Origin: Bisporella sp. PMI_857
Taxonomy: Eukaryota; Ascomycota; Leotiomycetes; Helotiales; Helotiaceae
Reading direction: 5' to 3'
NCBI GenBank assembly: GCA_021307315.1
Contig: JAJSPD010000001.1
Location: forward strand, 186,001-250,000
DNA length: 64,000 bases
Shown: one piece after another, positions 11,303 through 23,877 of the stretch
How the letters are laid out: each line of letters opens with the position of its first letter
Numbering within the stretch: the first letter of the stretch is position 1
Notes under the pieces: model-generated
The model's database searches: none
The model's input: the letters and a program-made list of their open reading frames with translations, nothing else
What the model was told of the DNA's origin: nothing
Translations under genes and position numbers: made by a program

Positions 11303-13427
11303 TTATCGTCTCCGACCAACACCTCCACTAGCCTCCGCTCTATCAGCCAAAGTAACCACCTCTCCGATGCCTGCAGCATCTTGTTCATCCTCCAATGCCG
11401 TGATTTCCTCTCTGCAATCCCACCACTTCTCCTCACTCATCTCAAAAGCCTTGGTTTTGATCTCCTTTACAGACAATGTCTCCGGCTTAATCCCTTTCCA
11501 CCTCAAGCCTGTCATCAGCAGTTCCTGCCACTCATTTCCAGTCCTCTGGAAAAAGTCTCTTCTTGATTCGAATGGCCTGGGATGTGGTCGGTCATCTTCT
11601 TGTGTAGCCTTTGTAGCGTCATCTGGGGTATCGTCGAAAACAGATTCTGGAGGTGAGGTGATGGTTGAGATGTTGTCACTGTCAACCAACTCCTTTCGCT
11701 TGGCTTTTCTCTTGCTTTCGGAATGGAGAGGCTTTGCATCTGTCATAGGAACATCTTCTTCTTCTTCTTCTTCTTCGTCGTCGTCATCCTCATCTTCGGA
11801 ATCTCCTTCTTCGTCGCTCTCTTCGTCCTCGCTTCCAAGCCAGTTATCAACTTCACGGCGGAAAATCTGCTTCACGCCATCCAGCTTGCCGAGATCTAAA
11901 GCATATAATTCGTCAAGCGTGTATTCGCGATCTCCTTTCTCAAATGTTCCTCCATATATAAAGAGTTGATCGCCTTGTACTGTCATCTGGGCATTGAATC
12001 TTGGGTGCGGAAACTCCATGAGAACTTCCTTTGCTGGGAATTTGGTCTCGTCATCATCATCTTTTGGAGTGTCAATTTCCATGTCGTCCACATCCGCGAG
12101 AGATTTTCCTGTTTGAAGCGCGGCAAGATTGCGCAGAAGTTCTTCCTCGTTTGCTTGTCCTCTTCCTCGACGTCCTCCTCTCTCATTTCCTTGGGTTTTT
12201 CGCTGGCTGGCCCGAGGCTTCCTCAATGACAAAGGAAAGAATCTGTTTCTCTCTATATTCCAAGCAAATAACCCATTGAAGAACTCGCTATTGATACCCT
12301 CTTCACTCTCCTCAACATCATGAACGCCTCCAAACAAGATACCTCGGCCTTTATGGTAAGCCATTGTTGCTCCTGCACGAGCGGGGTTTGGAGCATTTGC
12401 AGGTTTCTTTCTTCGCTCCCATCTAACAGTTGGAGGAGTACCTAGTGGAGATTCTGCAGCTGGCTGCGCTACTCGGAGAAAGAAACAGTCTTCGTGGACA
12501 AGAGGTTTTAAGACGTTCCGCTGAGCTGACCCGCCACCCTTGACTTGCTTGCCCGTGACAGTGGCCTTCACTCGTGAATAGCCTCCATACAGCGCTGCTC
12601 CATTCTCATTAGGCAGGAACGTAAATGATGACCGAGCATCTGGCTTCAGAGACGCTAAAGGTAGTACTGGATTATGCCAGACGAAATTTTGCGTATCGTA
12701 GATCCAGAGATCCGCCAAATACTTAGTAGTTTGGGAGGTGTCTTGAAAACCACCGAAGAGAATGATGTAGTTCTTGAAATATGTCATCCGATGGCCACTC
12801 CTGGCTGTAGGGCCTTTCCCTTTAGTTTCTATGCGCGTCCATTCCCTGTTTGACGGCTCAAAGCGCCAAAACTATTCACATGTAAGCACAGACTCCCACA
12901 GGCTTAACTTAGTGATTTGTAACACTTACATCATTATAATGATAGAATGTGCCTTGCTTAGGACTCGAAAACTCCCCTCCAAAAAGGTATATCCCACCAG
13001 CATTCCCGCCCCTACACCACGCATGCCCCGACCTCGGTAAGGGTGTGTTCGGGCTCGTAATCAAGCGCCACTCATCCTTATTGATCAAGTACACATACAG
13101 ATCATTGAAGAATGTCGCCAACGCCCCATTGAAATACTCGCCACCAAATAAGAACAGCTCGTTATCGTTCGACGGGCTTGCAATCAAAGTCGACGATGAC
13201 CGGGCTACCGGTGGTTCGCATGAAGTTTCTGTGACCTTAAGGAATTGCTCCTGCTTTTTGGCGTACTCTGCTAGAACGGCATCCAGGTCGACATCTTCTG
13301 CATCGGAGTCGTTGGCTTTTGCGGCCTTGTTCTTTTCTTTCTTTTCGCCTTTCTTTTCTTGCTTCTGCTTCTTTTCCGCTTTTAGGGCTTTCTTGGCGGC
13401 GTCTTTGGATTTTTTATCTTTACCCAT
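11303..13427 (-). CDS. KEL3: Kelch-repeat protein of the KEL3/KLHDC4 family
   Basis: Exons 13427-12930 and 12871-11303 (59-nt intron, GTAAGT...GAATAG, phase 0) give 688 residues, close to yeast Kel3. The N-terminal 40 residues are Lys/Glu-rich. At least six kelch blades follow, marked by FLFGGEYFNG, IYLFGGEFSS, IILFGGFQDT, ALYGGYSRV, GILFGGVHDV and LFIYGGTFEK. A strongly acidic Glu/Asp run (coded near 11,755-11,835) separates the propeller from a C-terminal DUF4110-like region (FESRRDFFQRTGNEWQELL to the end). Kelch propellers bind protein partners; the molecular role of this family is poorly known. It is divergent from the aminopeptidase gene, with 546 bases between the two starts. Confidence 0.92.
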
Positions 13428-13973
13428 CTCGTAAAAAGGATTGCTAAAGGTTCTTCCAACTTAGAGTCTTTTCAGTGAGTCCACGTGACTTGAGAGTAGT
13501 CTAGAGAGTAAGATTAATGAGAGTGTGTACAATCAGAGCTATATGTAGCTTAAATTTGCTTAAGAACTTGGAGAGTGGTTTTATATTAGGTGGATTGTGA
13601 CTGTTGACAGAAAACGAGAGTCTTTCCTCAAATTTCGTGCTTTTCAGTCTGGATCTTAATTTTTATGGAGATTTCTCTCGGACAGACGCCTACTCAGAAA
13701 ATGGTAGACTTAAACCAAATAGTCTCCAACTTACATTTGTGTTGCGAAGCCGGTGCATATGATGGAATTGTTCGGGTGGTGTCAGCCGATTTGATTGTGG
13801 GTTGGCAGGAGTTGCTTCGCCTGTTGCTGGCTTGACAGCAGAGCGAATGATTTAACCCACTCTCCTCAGGTACGTGACGTCCATCAATTCTCGACGATAT
13901 TCTTGCTAATATATCAAGCCTAGCGGCTTTCATCAACACTTTTCTACGAATTACGTATATTTTGAGCTGTACA
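13428..13973. other. Divergent promoter region, KEL3 / aminopeptidase
   Basis: This stretch separates two divergent starts. The only open frame in it (13694-13939, minus) looks non-coding. No repeat or RNA is seen. Confidence 0.5.
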
Positions 13974-15811
13974 ATGACTGTCGCACGATTGATACAGACT
14001 AGGTCTCATATAATTCCTGGTAAGCAACATCTTCACATCACTGAGATGAAATGATCCACGCCCATATTCTGTAAGTTAGAGGATTTGAGCGACGCTAGTG
14101 AACTCTATATTATCTATCAGAGGCCTTTTCCGATTCAAATCTATCATCGGATAATATACACGCCTAAACTTCAATGTTCCGTCCCCACATATTTTTGGAG
14201 TATGCGCTTATACCGTACCAGGAAAACTGAAGGTCTCAGAGCTCATATTTGAGGTTCCTAAAGACTACTCAAACCCTACCTCGGGTTTCCTCCAGATATT
14301 CGCTCGATCAGTCATTCGTCATGAGAAGCCTGCCGCCGTCCAACTCGACGACGACCTACGCAAGTCATCACAGAAGCCATGGTTCGTATACCTCCAAGGC
14401 GGACCTGGATGTCCATGTGTACCACCTCAAGATATGTCAATCACAGACATCGTCTTGAATAGAGGCTACCAAATGCTATATCTTGACCAGCGAGGGACGG
14501 GCTTAAGCACCCCTGTATCAGCAGCTACTCTTGCCTTGCAAGGGGATATTCACAGACAAGCGGACTATTTAAAGCTTTTCAGAGCAGATAGCATTGTTAA
14601 GGATTGCGAGGCCATCCGGAAAACCTTGACCGAAAGCTACCCAGAACCGCTTAAGAAGTGGAGTGTTTTTGGTCAGTCTTTTGGTGGGTTTTGTGTGCTC
14701 ACATATCTCTCGAAGTTCCCTCAAGGCCTTCGAGAATGCTTCACATCGGGTGGTCTAGCGCCTGTTGGGCACAATGCGGAACAGGTCTACCAAGCTACCT
14801 ATCAAAAAGTGGTTGAGAGAAACAAGGTGTACTATGAGAAATATCCAGAGGATATCGACACAATGCACAGTCAGTAGATCTCACTCTCCTTACACCATCT
14901 TTGCCAACAGAAGTACTCGCGCATTTGCCAGTGTTGTGTACCTCACATTGCCCTGAGACATTGGTCCTTTGAAAGTTGAGAATCAGAGAATTGCACTAAC
15001 GATCCATAGGTCTAGCTTTTCATATAAAAAGTAAGGGTGGTCTGACTTTACCATCAGGTGGTGTATTGACAGTCCGAGGTCTTTTGACACTGGGACGAAG
15101 TTTCGGAGTACATGGAGGAATTGATAGGGTACATGAACTTATCTTGCGAATGAAAACCGATTTATCTCAATTTCAGTTCATCACTCGTGTAAGCTATTCC
15201 CTAACTCAAATAGCTGGTCGCTTCTAGACATGGCTATATCCGCCGAGTAACCACGATATTATCAGCATTCGCTAACAAACAAATCATAGCCTACTCTTTC
15301 ATTGCTTGAGCGTGACCTTTCTATAGACGACACGCCTCTGTATGCTGTCCTACACGAAGCCATCTACTGCCAGGGCGAAGCTTCAAACTGGGCAGCGGAG
15401 CATGTAGGCAGGTCAATACGGGAATTTCAATGGCTGTCTGGATCACCCCAGTCTCCCAATGCCGTCCGTAATTTCCCACTCTTCTTTGCCGGTGAAATGA
15501 TATATCCCTTCATGTTCGAAAACTCCAAAGAACTTGAGAAGCTATTCGACGTAGCAAATATCCTAGCCAAATACTCGGGTTGGCCAGAATTGTATGACGA
15601 ATGGCAGCTTGCGCGGAACGACGTACCATTGTATGCGGCAACCTTTGTTGATGACATGTATGTGGACTTCGAATTGGCACAAAGTACAGCGAGCTTGGTG
15701 AAGAGCTGCAAGCAGTATATCACGAATGGGATGTATCATGACGCTATAAGAAGCAGGACGGACCGCATCATGAAGGAATTGTTTGCGCTAAGGGATGATT
15801 CAATTGATTAG
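13974..15811 (+). CDS. Prolyl aminopeptidase (proline iminopeptidase), S33 family
   Basis: Exons 13974-14019, 14222-14869, 15010-15188 and 15290-15811 give 464 residues; all phases agree. The enzyme removes N-terminal proline from peptides. Visible features: GGPG oxyanion motif at residues 75-78; YLDQRGTG; nucleophile elbow GQSFGG with Ser168; LPSGG...LTVRGLLTLG...GVHGG typical of the cap region; a candidate acid in AATFVDDMYVDF; and the candidate catalytic His in ITNGMYHD near the C-terminus. No signal peptide is seen, so a cytosolic location is likely. The first intron (202 nt) and second intron (140 nt) are long for this window, but the junctions restore the conserved IIPGKLKVSELIFEVP start. 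The gene appears intact. Confidence 0.92.
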
Positions 15812-16915
15812 TGGTCATGTGAATAGCGGGTATGGCGCACGGATTAATTCAAAGCTGTAATTCTCTCCATCTTTTAACAATGCGTGCCTTGTCAAAATAA
15901 GGAAGCGAATTATCTTCAATACATGCTCTACTACGAGAAACTATCTAGCCCAAGGCTAAAGCCCTATATGCAAAACACTCTCTTCTTCTGGTATTCTTTG
16001 CACTTCAATCCTCATGAACTATATATATGTAGCTTGTGAGGTATGACATGCCCGTATCGCCTTCGAAGCACTAAATTTTCTTAAAGTCCTCGGGGTTCAC
16101 TTCGTACTTACACAGCAGCCACATAAAGTCTGCGACACCTGTGAACTAAGCCCATTTCTTTCGGAGGATTAGAATTGGTCCTGTATACTAACTAGGAAAA
16201 GCTTGAGATGCGCTGAAAGATGACCAAGGAGCAAGAGCTAAAGTAAATAAGCGGTTACCTCGCCCCTTTCCTAAGCGAGCCCTCAAGAAGAGATCCCAAG
16301 ATCGATGCAAGGCCCCTGGCAGAAGCTCCCGTGCCTCATTTGATATAATGAAGTACCTTCTTCAGTAATCCGGCTAACTATACAGTATCTGATGGCAAGG
16401 GTGGGAAATACGCGCATTGCCGCTCCAAGCCCACCCGCGCTACTGTTGGCAACCCGCGAGGAGAATCCGAATTCTCCAAAATAGTTGACTCGCCTTTGAG
16501 AGGCTTGAATAGGCCGTCAAGAGCAATGGCACTTCGGCACCGATCGTTGACGAAAGGAGATGTCGTGCTGTTTCGTGCGCTGTCCACATATTGACTACCC
16601 TTGTTGGTATCTCTTTTTGCGGGATACTCACCAATCAACCAATAGAGTCACAACCACGGCTAAAGGCCACTCAAGGACTTACAGGCAGTTTCCGCATAAT
16701 ATCTATCCTCTTGAAGAACAACGGCCCCATTCTTCAATTGTCCTTATGAATTCCTCATCCCCACTTTTGAACGCAGAAAGTCAGGGCTTTCTCATTATGT
16801 AATAAGGTGTCATTCTCTCTATTTATGAGTATATAGAGCGGTTTTCTCTCTTCAGTGAAACGAAATGTAGCGACATTTAGGATTTGTTTCTATTGCGTTG
16901 AACATCGGATACGAT
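15812..16915. other. 1.1 kb spacer, no gene seen
   Basis: Open frames at 16378-16802 on both strands lack ATG context, domains or splice partners. The sequence is unremarkable; it includes the upstream region of the MCT-type transporter. Confidence 0.45.
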
Positions 16916-18352
16916 ATGTCCGCGACCGATGAGTTACAGGAGGTGGCAAAGGAGAACCAAGCTCTTCCATCTTCAACTTTCATACTTGAGTCGCCTACAA
17001 TAGAGCCTCCCCCAGATGGAGGAGCGAAAGCCTGGAGTCAGGTTGGGGCGTCTTTCACCATTAATGCCTTCACTTGGGGACAGACAGCTGCACGTATTAT
17101 TGCTCCGAACCGTGGTGATATTGACTAACAAATTCCAGTCCTTCGGAGTATACCTCGCCCACTTTCTGCGTGCTGGTATGTTTCCAGAAGCCAGGCCACT
17201 TGACTATGCATTTATTGGTGGCCTGCAATTTTCCATATCTCTAGCTATAGGACCACTTGTAACGCCTCTGGTCAGGAAGTTCGGAACTCAAATTCCCATG
17301 CTTGTAGGAATCTTCATTCAGTGTATAGGCTTCATCACTGCTTCCTTCTCCATGAGAATTTGGCATCTGTATCTTACGCAAGGCGTTCTTCTGGGAATTG
17401 GACAGGGATTTATATTTGTCCCTTGCTCGCCGGTCATATCACAATGGTTCTCCAAAAAGCGAAGTCTAGCTCAGGCAATTTCATCTGCCGGCGTTGGTAT
17501 TGGTGGCATCATATTCTCCTTCGGTATTCAAGCCATGATTGACAACGTCTCTTTTTGCTGGTCGTTGAGAATTACTGCTGCAATGTGCACAGTCATGAAT
17601 ACAACAGCTGTTGCCGTCCTTCGTAATAGGAACTCAACAATACGGCCTCCTCAGCTGGCATTCGACACTAAATTGTTGAGGCGATATGATGTCCTTCTAG
17701 TTCTCTCTTGGGCGTTTATCACAATGCTCGGATATATCACCTTGATATATAGTGTATCAGATTTTACAAAGTCGCTAGGTCTTTCCTCATCACAGGCAGC
17801 TGCAATTTCAGCATTTTTGAATGTTGGAGCTGCAGTTGGTCGACCTTTAATTGGATTGATCAGTGATAGATATGGCCGGATTGAGACTTCCGGGATTTTT
17901 ACCTTTCTTTCTGGATTGATCTGCTTCGCGATATGGATTCCTGCAAAAACATATGGTGTCACGATACTCTTTGCCATTCTTACAGGCGCCATGAGTGGAG
18001 TATTCTGGATGGTGAGGTATACCTATCCTTATTCAAAGAAAAGAAAGCTTATTATCTTAGACGCTTGCTCCAATCGCTGTAGAGGTAGTCGGACTTGCCC
18101 ATGTTCCATCTCTTCTATCAATTACTTGGCTGACAATCGTTCTCCCTACGCTCTGTTAGTCATCCTTCATGGTTCTGGGACTAGAAGTACTAGTGCTGAT
18201 TTTTTTTAGTCTCAGAAGTTATTGCCCTCTATCTGCGTCGCCCTGGTGCTGAAAATAAGTATCTCCATGTACAAGTTTTTGCTGGCTTGGCTGGTATAGT
18301 TTCAAGTTTATGCTTGTTGGAGTTGTGGAGGATAGTCCGAAGAAAGAAATGA
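16916..18352 (+). CDS. MFS transporter, monocarboxylate-transporter (MCT) type
   Basis: Model: exons 16916-17089, 17139-18011, 18061-18154 and 18210-18352, giving 427 residues. The N-terminal tail carries the MCT signature PPPDGGAKAW before the first membrane helix. The rest shows about twelve hydrophobic segments and a LISDRYGR-type MFS loop. Introns 2 and 3 are canonical. Intron 1 is problematic: keeping the family's TWGxxxSFGVY spacing needs a GC-AG intron (17090-17138, GCACGT...TTCCAG, CTAAC branch). A canonical GT-AG alternative exists (GTATTA at about 17094 to an AG at about 17147) but would delete SFGV. Fungal homologues include carboxylate-like and riboflavin (Mch5) transporters; the substrate cannot be told. 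A frameshifted pseudogene is the remaining alternative. Confidence 0.8.
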
Positions 18353-18970
18353 AAGTAGATGAGTCTCTATAGAGCGGCGCACATAGCGAAATATCCAGGG
18401 TGCCTTTCTTCACTCAGATAATATGAATGCCGCAATATTTGAAGCGTAAGCCCGCCCCCCCTGCCACAATGTGATATATAGACTTGTCACATTAGTAAGA
18501 TGAAAATGAGGTTCAAGCATAATGATTCTTCGTGCCGAGTCACCATTTGGCATATCAGGTTTTATCAAAGAGAATGTATCAAAGCCCTATTGAGTGTATG
18601 GAGCTTACATGTAGTAAAAATGTGCGCTTCCACTCCAGATTTCGGTGTAAAACAGTTGCAAAAGGCATTAGGAGTGGAGTAGATGGAGTAGAATGAGTTG
18701 GACAAACCAATCCCAATGAACAGGCTCCAAGTTTATAGAATATTCATGCTGTGGTTGAGTGTACAACGAGTATAGTCAAATATACTCTCAGCATATGCGA
18801 GATAAACGATAGGTTTTAAACAAAGAAAGAGAAATTTTGTGATTGTTTAAGAATGCCACTTTGCACGTGACCGCGTGTTATCCTTCGCGTCATCCTCGTC
18901 ATCGAACTTCAACGATATTTTCAGCGACATTGCGCCGTTTTTAAACCTGTACACAACCAAATTCGCGAAG
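18353..18970. other. Spacer with 3' region of transporter and promoter of WLM protease
   Basis: No gene or RNA seen. The reading frame of the protease extends upstream to 18875 but contains no ATG before 18971. Confidence 0.5.
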
Positions 18971-20655
18971 ATGCCGTTGGGGTGGGAAAGGATCAATGCA
19001 AAAAAATCAGCACCGAATAAGAACATCGTATTCATCAAGCCACGTCCCGGCCCAGAAGAACTGATTTCCAAAGACTTCCTTGAACGCATTGCCGCACAAT
19101 GTTTGCCAATTATGAATAATCATCATCTAGCAGTAGTGTCCCTAGAAGAGTATGAACCAAATCTGGAGTTTTGGGGTGCGTTACAAGGCAAATATAGTAC
19201 TACTAGGCTAACAGCGTTAGGTCGCAACTTCAATAATGGCGAGGTCATCCAATTGGTGTTGAAGTCGCCGACTACTGGTAGATGGCTTCCTTTTCGATTT
19301 GTACAAATGGTAATGATGCATGAACTCGCACATAATAAGCAAATGAATCACTCGAAGGCTTTCTGGGCTGTTCGTAATGAGTTCTCGACCGAAATGAAGG
19401 TGTTATGGGAGAAGGGATATACTGGGGACGGGTTATGGGGCCGAGGAGTCTTGCTTGAAAATGGCCAATTCTCTCATGAGCAATTAGGAGAGGGAGAAGT
19501 TCTGCCTGAGCATATGTGTGGTGGGGGTTTCGTGTCGAGATGTAATGGCAAACGGAAATTAAACCCGAAAATCACATATAAGGAGGCAAAGGAGAGAAGA
19601 ATAAAGAAGAAGTTTGGCGAGAATGGGAAAGCTTTGGGCGCCGATGACGAGACGAAGGTTAAGCTGGAGAATGGAAGGCGGCCGATTGGCAAACCGCGTG
19701 TTGCGAGCAGCAAGAGAGGAAGAGAGCTGCGAGCCGCAGCCGCATTGGCTAGATTTGATGAATCCAAGAAGGAACCTCATATCAAAGATGAAGATCTTGT
19801 GACTGATAGTGAGAGCGAGGCAGACGATGATATAGCAATTAAAACGGAAGAAGATGATGCTGTTGACATAAACGGGTATGTGTTCTTTGTTCAATGATTC
19901 CCTATAATTGATTCGTTTTCTATACTGATTTAACCTATATAGAGAAAAACTAATAGACTCTAATGGGCGAGGAATGGTAAGAGTCTGTGAAGATGAGGAC
20001 AAGGATGACAATAATGCACAACTAGAGTTATTGGAGTTGCAGGCGGTTGACTTTCCTCAACCACGAGGGGGGCTCATTTCAAAAGGCTTCAAGGCCCGGA
20101 ACTTTCGTACAGAGGCACTATTACAGAGGAAGAAGCAGCAGGGTGCAAGGTGGGTGGACCGTGTGCTTATTCTCGTTTATGACGAGCGTAGTCGTCTCAT
20201 TCTCATATGAACTAGACTTACTGGAGTTTAGTGACAGCAGTCTGTCTAAAACAAGCGAGCAGGTTAAGATAGAGGATGGATCTACAGAGAGCGAAGACAA
20301 CAAGTCTCTTGAAATAACCTCTAAGCCGTCCACCAACCCTTCAGGGACGGCCCTAACATCGACAAGTTCAACAAAACCGATACAAGTTATACCTATGGCC
20401 CAAGAGGAGTCTTTTGCCACTCAAAAGCTCAAGATTGATGCTCTAGTAGCCCGCAAGAGCGTCTGTCCTGTTTGTTCAGTCGAGAACCAGCCGACAGCCC
20501 TAACTTGCCTCGTCTGCTCGAATGTCCTACAGCCAGAGTTTGTCCCCGATTCATGGTGGTGTACGAGCTCGACATGTAAAGACAGTGTATTCATCAATGC
20601 GGGGGATGTGGCATTGTGTGGTGTCTGCGGTGCCAGGAAGAATTCACTCGTATAA
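18971..20655 (+). CDS. Wss1-like WLM-domain metalloprotease with C-terminal zinc fingers
   Basis: Exons 18971-19875, 19943-20149 and 20232-20655 give 511 residues. The WLM domain holds the zinc-protease motif HELAHNKQMNH (His117, Glu118, His121, His127). It is followed by FWAVRNEF and the LWGRG...LPEHMCGGGF block usual in this family. After a charged linker come a RanBP2-like finger (CPVC...CLVC) and a second Cys pair set (WWC...C...CGVC) at the C-terminus. Yeast Wss1 and metazoan Spartan cleave DNA-protein crosslinks and SUMO-modified proteins in the nucleus; a similar role is inferred. The last intron has two workable acceptors (AG at 20230-20231 or 20236-20237, both in frame), changing only two residues. 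The first ATG in the frame is used. Confidence 0.88.
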
Positions 20656-20895
20656 TGCCCAATAACGCCATTTTTGGAAGTGCCAAATTGTTCTCTAAGT
20701 ACAATCGTATATGGACTACTGTGAGTTAATCATTATACCATATCCTGTCTGATGGTTAGTACCAGAATTCTAATTTCTATACATTGCTCCCTTTTTGTCT
20801 TCTTTCTAGGTTGGCGCGGTGGTTAAACCATACTCTGCAGGCCGGTTACCAGTGGTGCGACATGTTGACTTTTCCACTTCTTCAAAGACCTCGGA

Positions 20896-22807
20896 TTACT
20901 TCTGACTAGTCTTCTCACGTTCTATCAGGTGGTCTACTTCAGCTTTTAGTTTCTCAGCGTCCTCCAGACATCCCCAACCTTGGTACCACTCGTATAAAAT
21001 TGTCAGGAATCTTACAGCCTGTCTCAAATCTTGCGCTACTATATTTAAAGCTGCAATTTCTCTCAGATTGGCTGCTGCCAATGAATGCTCTCCAAGTCCT
21101 CGGTGAGCGCGTGCAAGAGCATACAATTCTTGCGTCAAACAGTGCCTTTGGCTTCCAAATTGTTGAGAAATGGATATCAATGCTTTAGCTTCCACAAATC
21201 GGCCCTGTGCAACTAACTATTCAACGGATCAGCGCCGTCATTAATCATTCTACATCCAACAAGGAAAAGTAGCGGGTCTATAATTGAATCAACTCACTGA
21301 GCGTGCTATAATGATCTGTAATTGGTCTGTTTACGTGGTCAGAAATACCCTAAAACCGAATCATCAAGAAGGGCCGGGAGCCCAAAGTTATGCCGAAGTG
21401 AATACAGGGAAACCACATTGGCCGGCAAAGCTTTCAAGCCAGACCTTGAATTACTAGTTCCTTAAAGTGATCAAAGATTTTGAAGAGCAGAAGGCTTACA
21501 CTTTTGTTTCTCGATGCCTGGGGCTTGCTCACACTCCAAAAGAAGTCGATTCATCGCTATTGTCGCACCCTCGAGATCTTCATTTGACTTCACGCACAGA
21601 TATCCCATTTGGATCTCCAGAAAAAGTGGGTGAAGGCGTCCTAGATTCCTTCCTAGTGCGCTAACGGCGCATTCTATCAACAGGGCCAGCAATCCTTCAA
21701 GTTGACTTGTATCAACATTTCCCAACAACTGCCAGATAGCTTTCCATTGATCGTGTGTAGCTACGATAGCGGCCAGCTTGCTCACGTAGCCCCTGATTAA
21801 GTCAAGAATCTCAACGAGGCATTCTCGTCTAAGTGTATCAAAGATTATAAGCAGATACTCTAGAGTTTGAGGATGCTCCGACTTGATAATACTGCGTAAG
21901 GATTCGCAAGCGTTCGAAAGGACCTTCCGTGCCTCAATGAAAGATTTCGCCCTTAAAAGCCTTACTGCTGTGTGAGAGTCTTGCAAGAAACTTTCGAGGT
22001 CTGAAGTCTTGTCTCCGGAGGCAATGATAGCTTTGTCGGTCAAGTCCCATTTTCCACCTTTGATCATTGCATCCAAGTACGAGTCAATGCTAAACAGCAA
22101 GTTTTCAGACGTACGGAGAACGGTAGGGCATGTAGGCTGGCGAAACAGACTTAGTCTACTCGCTGACATGAAGCTTTGCCTGTGACTAAGTTCTCGCCAC
22201 GACAAATCGTCGCCTAAGTTGACACATCAGGACCTGACCTATCCGTAACTAGTCAAAAGGACATACTGTATTTTTCTTGTAAGCTTGCTTTTGAAGTTAT
22301 AGTTCTATTCAATTCCAGCTCCTTACGCCATCGTCTCAATTTTTCTGTGTTAAGTATACTTTTCACCCTTCCGTCTAACGAAGCTTCATCATTGTCAATG
22401 GTTTCTAAAATCTTTTGCCTTTCATGCGCTCTGGTATTCTTTTTCAAACGCCATCTTCTCTGCAATGCTATGAATTGGCGCTTCCTGTGAATATTTCAGT
22501 ATCAAAGTTTCTTGAGTAGGCATGCATGAATTTTGACCATATTTAAACCTTCATTCTATGTCAAGAGCTCAAATGGGGCACTACTGAATTGAAAGACATA
22601 CGTGGGATTATAATTGTAGTTCTTAGAAAGAAACTCGATGACTTCAGCAGCAGTCAGGCCTTGCTCAATATAAAGCAGTTCAATGACCGGTTTTAGCGCC
22701 TCCGCTTCCCGTCTGTTCAGTTGCCGCCTTGGAGGTGTAGGCTGAACCGACCCTGAAGGCTGCTCTGGTTCTTGGGTAAGAACAGCACTCTCTACTTGGT
22801 CTGCCAT
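20896..22807 (-). CDS. Clr5-domain protein with TPR-like helical region
   Basis: Exons 22807-22602, 22484-22267, 22213-21500, 21315-21298 and 21212-20896 give 490 residues with consistent phases. The N-terminal region LKPVIELLYIEQGLTAAEVIEFLSKNY...PTKRQF...RRWRLKKN (split by intron 1) matches the Clr5 domain, a fungal helix-turn-helix-like module. The rest is helical and TPR-like: ARKVLSNACESL, EGATIAMNRLL, EAKALISISQQFG, ELYALARAHRGLGEHSLAAANLREIAA. Exon 4 is only 18 nt (YHYSTL core). I placed it because it alone bridges the phases and completes a TPR-like helix; RNA evidence is lacking. The function is unknown. Clr5-domain proteins are numerous in filamentous ascomycetes and are often assumed to be regulatory. 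Confidence 0.78.
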
Positions 22808-23441
22808 GTATACTTCGTTGGGGTGCTTAAGGATTGCCAATAAAATATGTACGACATATTAAATAAAATGGCGTTTCTCAGAATTGATGTATCTGATATT
22901 GCTTCAGCTCGCTGACAGTTCTTGGCTATTTTTAGTCTGACTAATGACGGATCTCTTGGCTTTGACTACCTACAATACAATGTCTGGCAAATGAGAAGGG
23001 TTACACTTCAATAACTTGGTAAAAGTTGGATCTAATTCACTAGATGGAGTATTCCCAGCGTTCCAAGGTGCTAATTCCTGCCTATGATTTGCTTAGATAG
23101 TTTCAGCACCAGCCCAGTTAGTATCTGAGCACTTAGGAGCCTGGGAAACGACGCAACAAAAAGTCTTCCACATATAATTAATGCCAAACGGAATACGTAT
23201 AGTAGGGCGTCCCTAGTCCTTGTACTGACTACATCTCATTTTCTTGTCACATTATGCTTTCAGACAAGGCGATGTCGTCCCAACTCACCTGCCAGGGGAT
23301 AAGGCCCAGACCCCTGAATTAGGCGAACCGATCGCATAAATAGCTTGCGGAAGAAAAAAAAGATTACGAACATTAAAGCTTGCTAACATCAACACAATCA
23401 CCAAATGAAAACATGTTCCAAAGGCCCAGAAGGCAAAAGGT
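22808..23441. other. Spacer between Clr5 gene and tRNA gene
   Basis: No protein gene seen. It contains the upstream region of the Clr5-domain gene and the downstream flank of the tRNA. Confidence 0.5.
23435..23438 (-). terminator. Pol III terminator of the tRNA gene
   Basis: A run of four T on the minus strand begins three bases past the tRNA discriminator base, as expected for RNA polymerase III termination. Confidence 0.7.
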
Positions 23442-23514
23442 TGGACAGTGTGGGGATTGAACCCACGACCTCTCGCATGCAAAGCGAGCGATGCTACCAC
23501 TGATCTAACTGCCC
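23442..23514 (-). tRNA. tRNA-Ala, anticodon TGC
   Basis: A 73-nt cloverleaf can be drawn. The acceptor stem GGGCAGT pairs with ACTGTCC (one G-T pair). The anticodon stem CTCGC/GCGAG encloses loop TTTGCAT. The T stem GTGGG/CCCAC encloses TTCAATC. The discriminator is A. There is no intron. The A box (TAGATCAGTGGTAGC) and B box (GGGTTCAATCC) internal promoters are present. Confidence 0.97.
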
Positions 23515-23877
23515 TGAAAGCTGATTTGTTGAATGCGCTGCTTATATTTTTACATGTCTGATGCAGCCAGGTTTCGCCTCTTCGGATAGGAAGTAAGACA
23601 GACAAACCACATCGCACCGACTATGCCGCAGACTTATACATGGCATGGACTGGACTGGAGCGACAATTGCCGAGTTATTACTTCCCTTCAGGCGTGCAGA
23701 GAATTTTTTGCTTGCTATGAAACATATGAAAGTGGTGATGATTTCATGCCAAGGTCTACAGCTGGTGCACCGTCTAGCGATCCTGAATAATGCCATCAAG
23801 CAGCAGAACAGATGACGATGCTTTCGAAGAGGAAAATTGGAAAAGGGGAGAGGCTTCGATACTTTACGCACGGAAAT

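Noticed and set aside
11755..11835. GAA/GAT-type trinucleotide run resembling a microsatellite
   Set aside because: It is the coding sequence of the acidic Glu/Asp stretch in the KEL3-type protein.
18971..20655. Upstream start of the WLM protease at 18875
   Set aside because: The frame upstream contains no ATG, and the family sequence begins at MPLGWERIN (18971).
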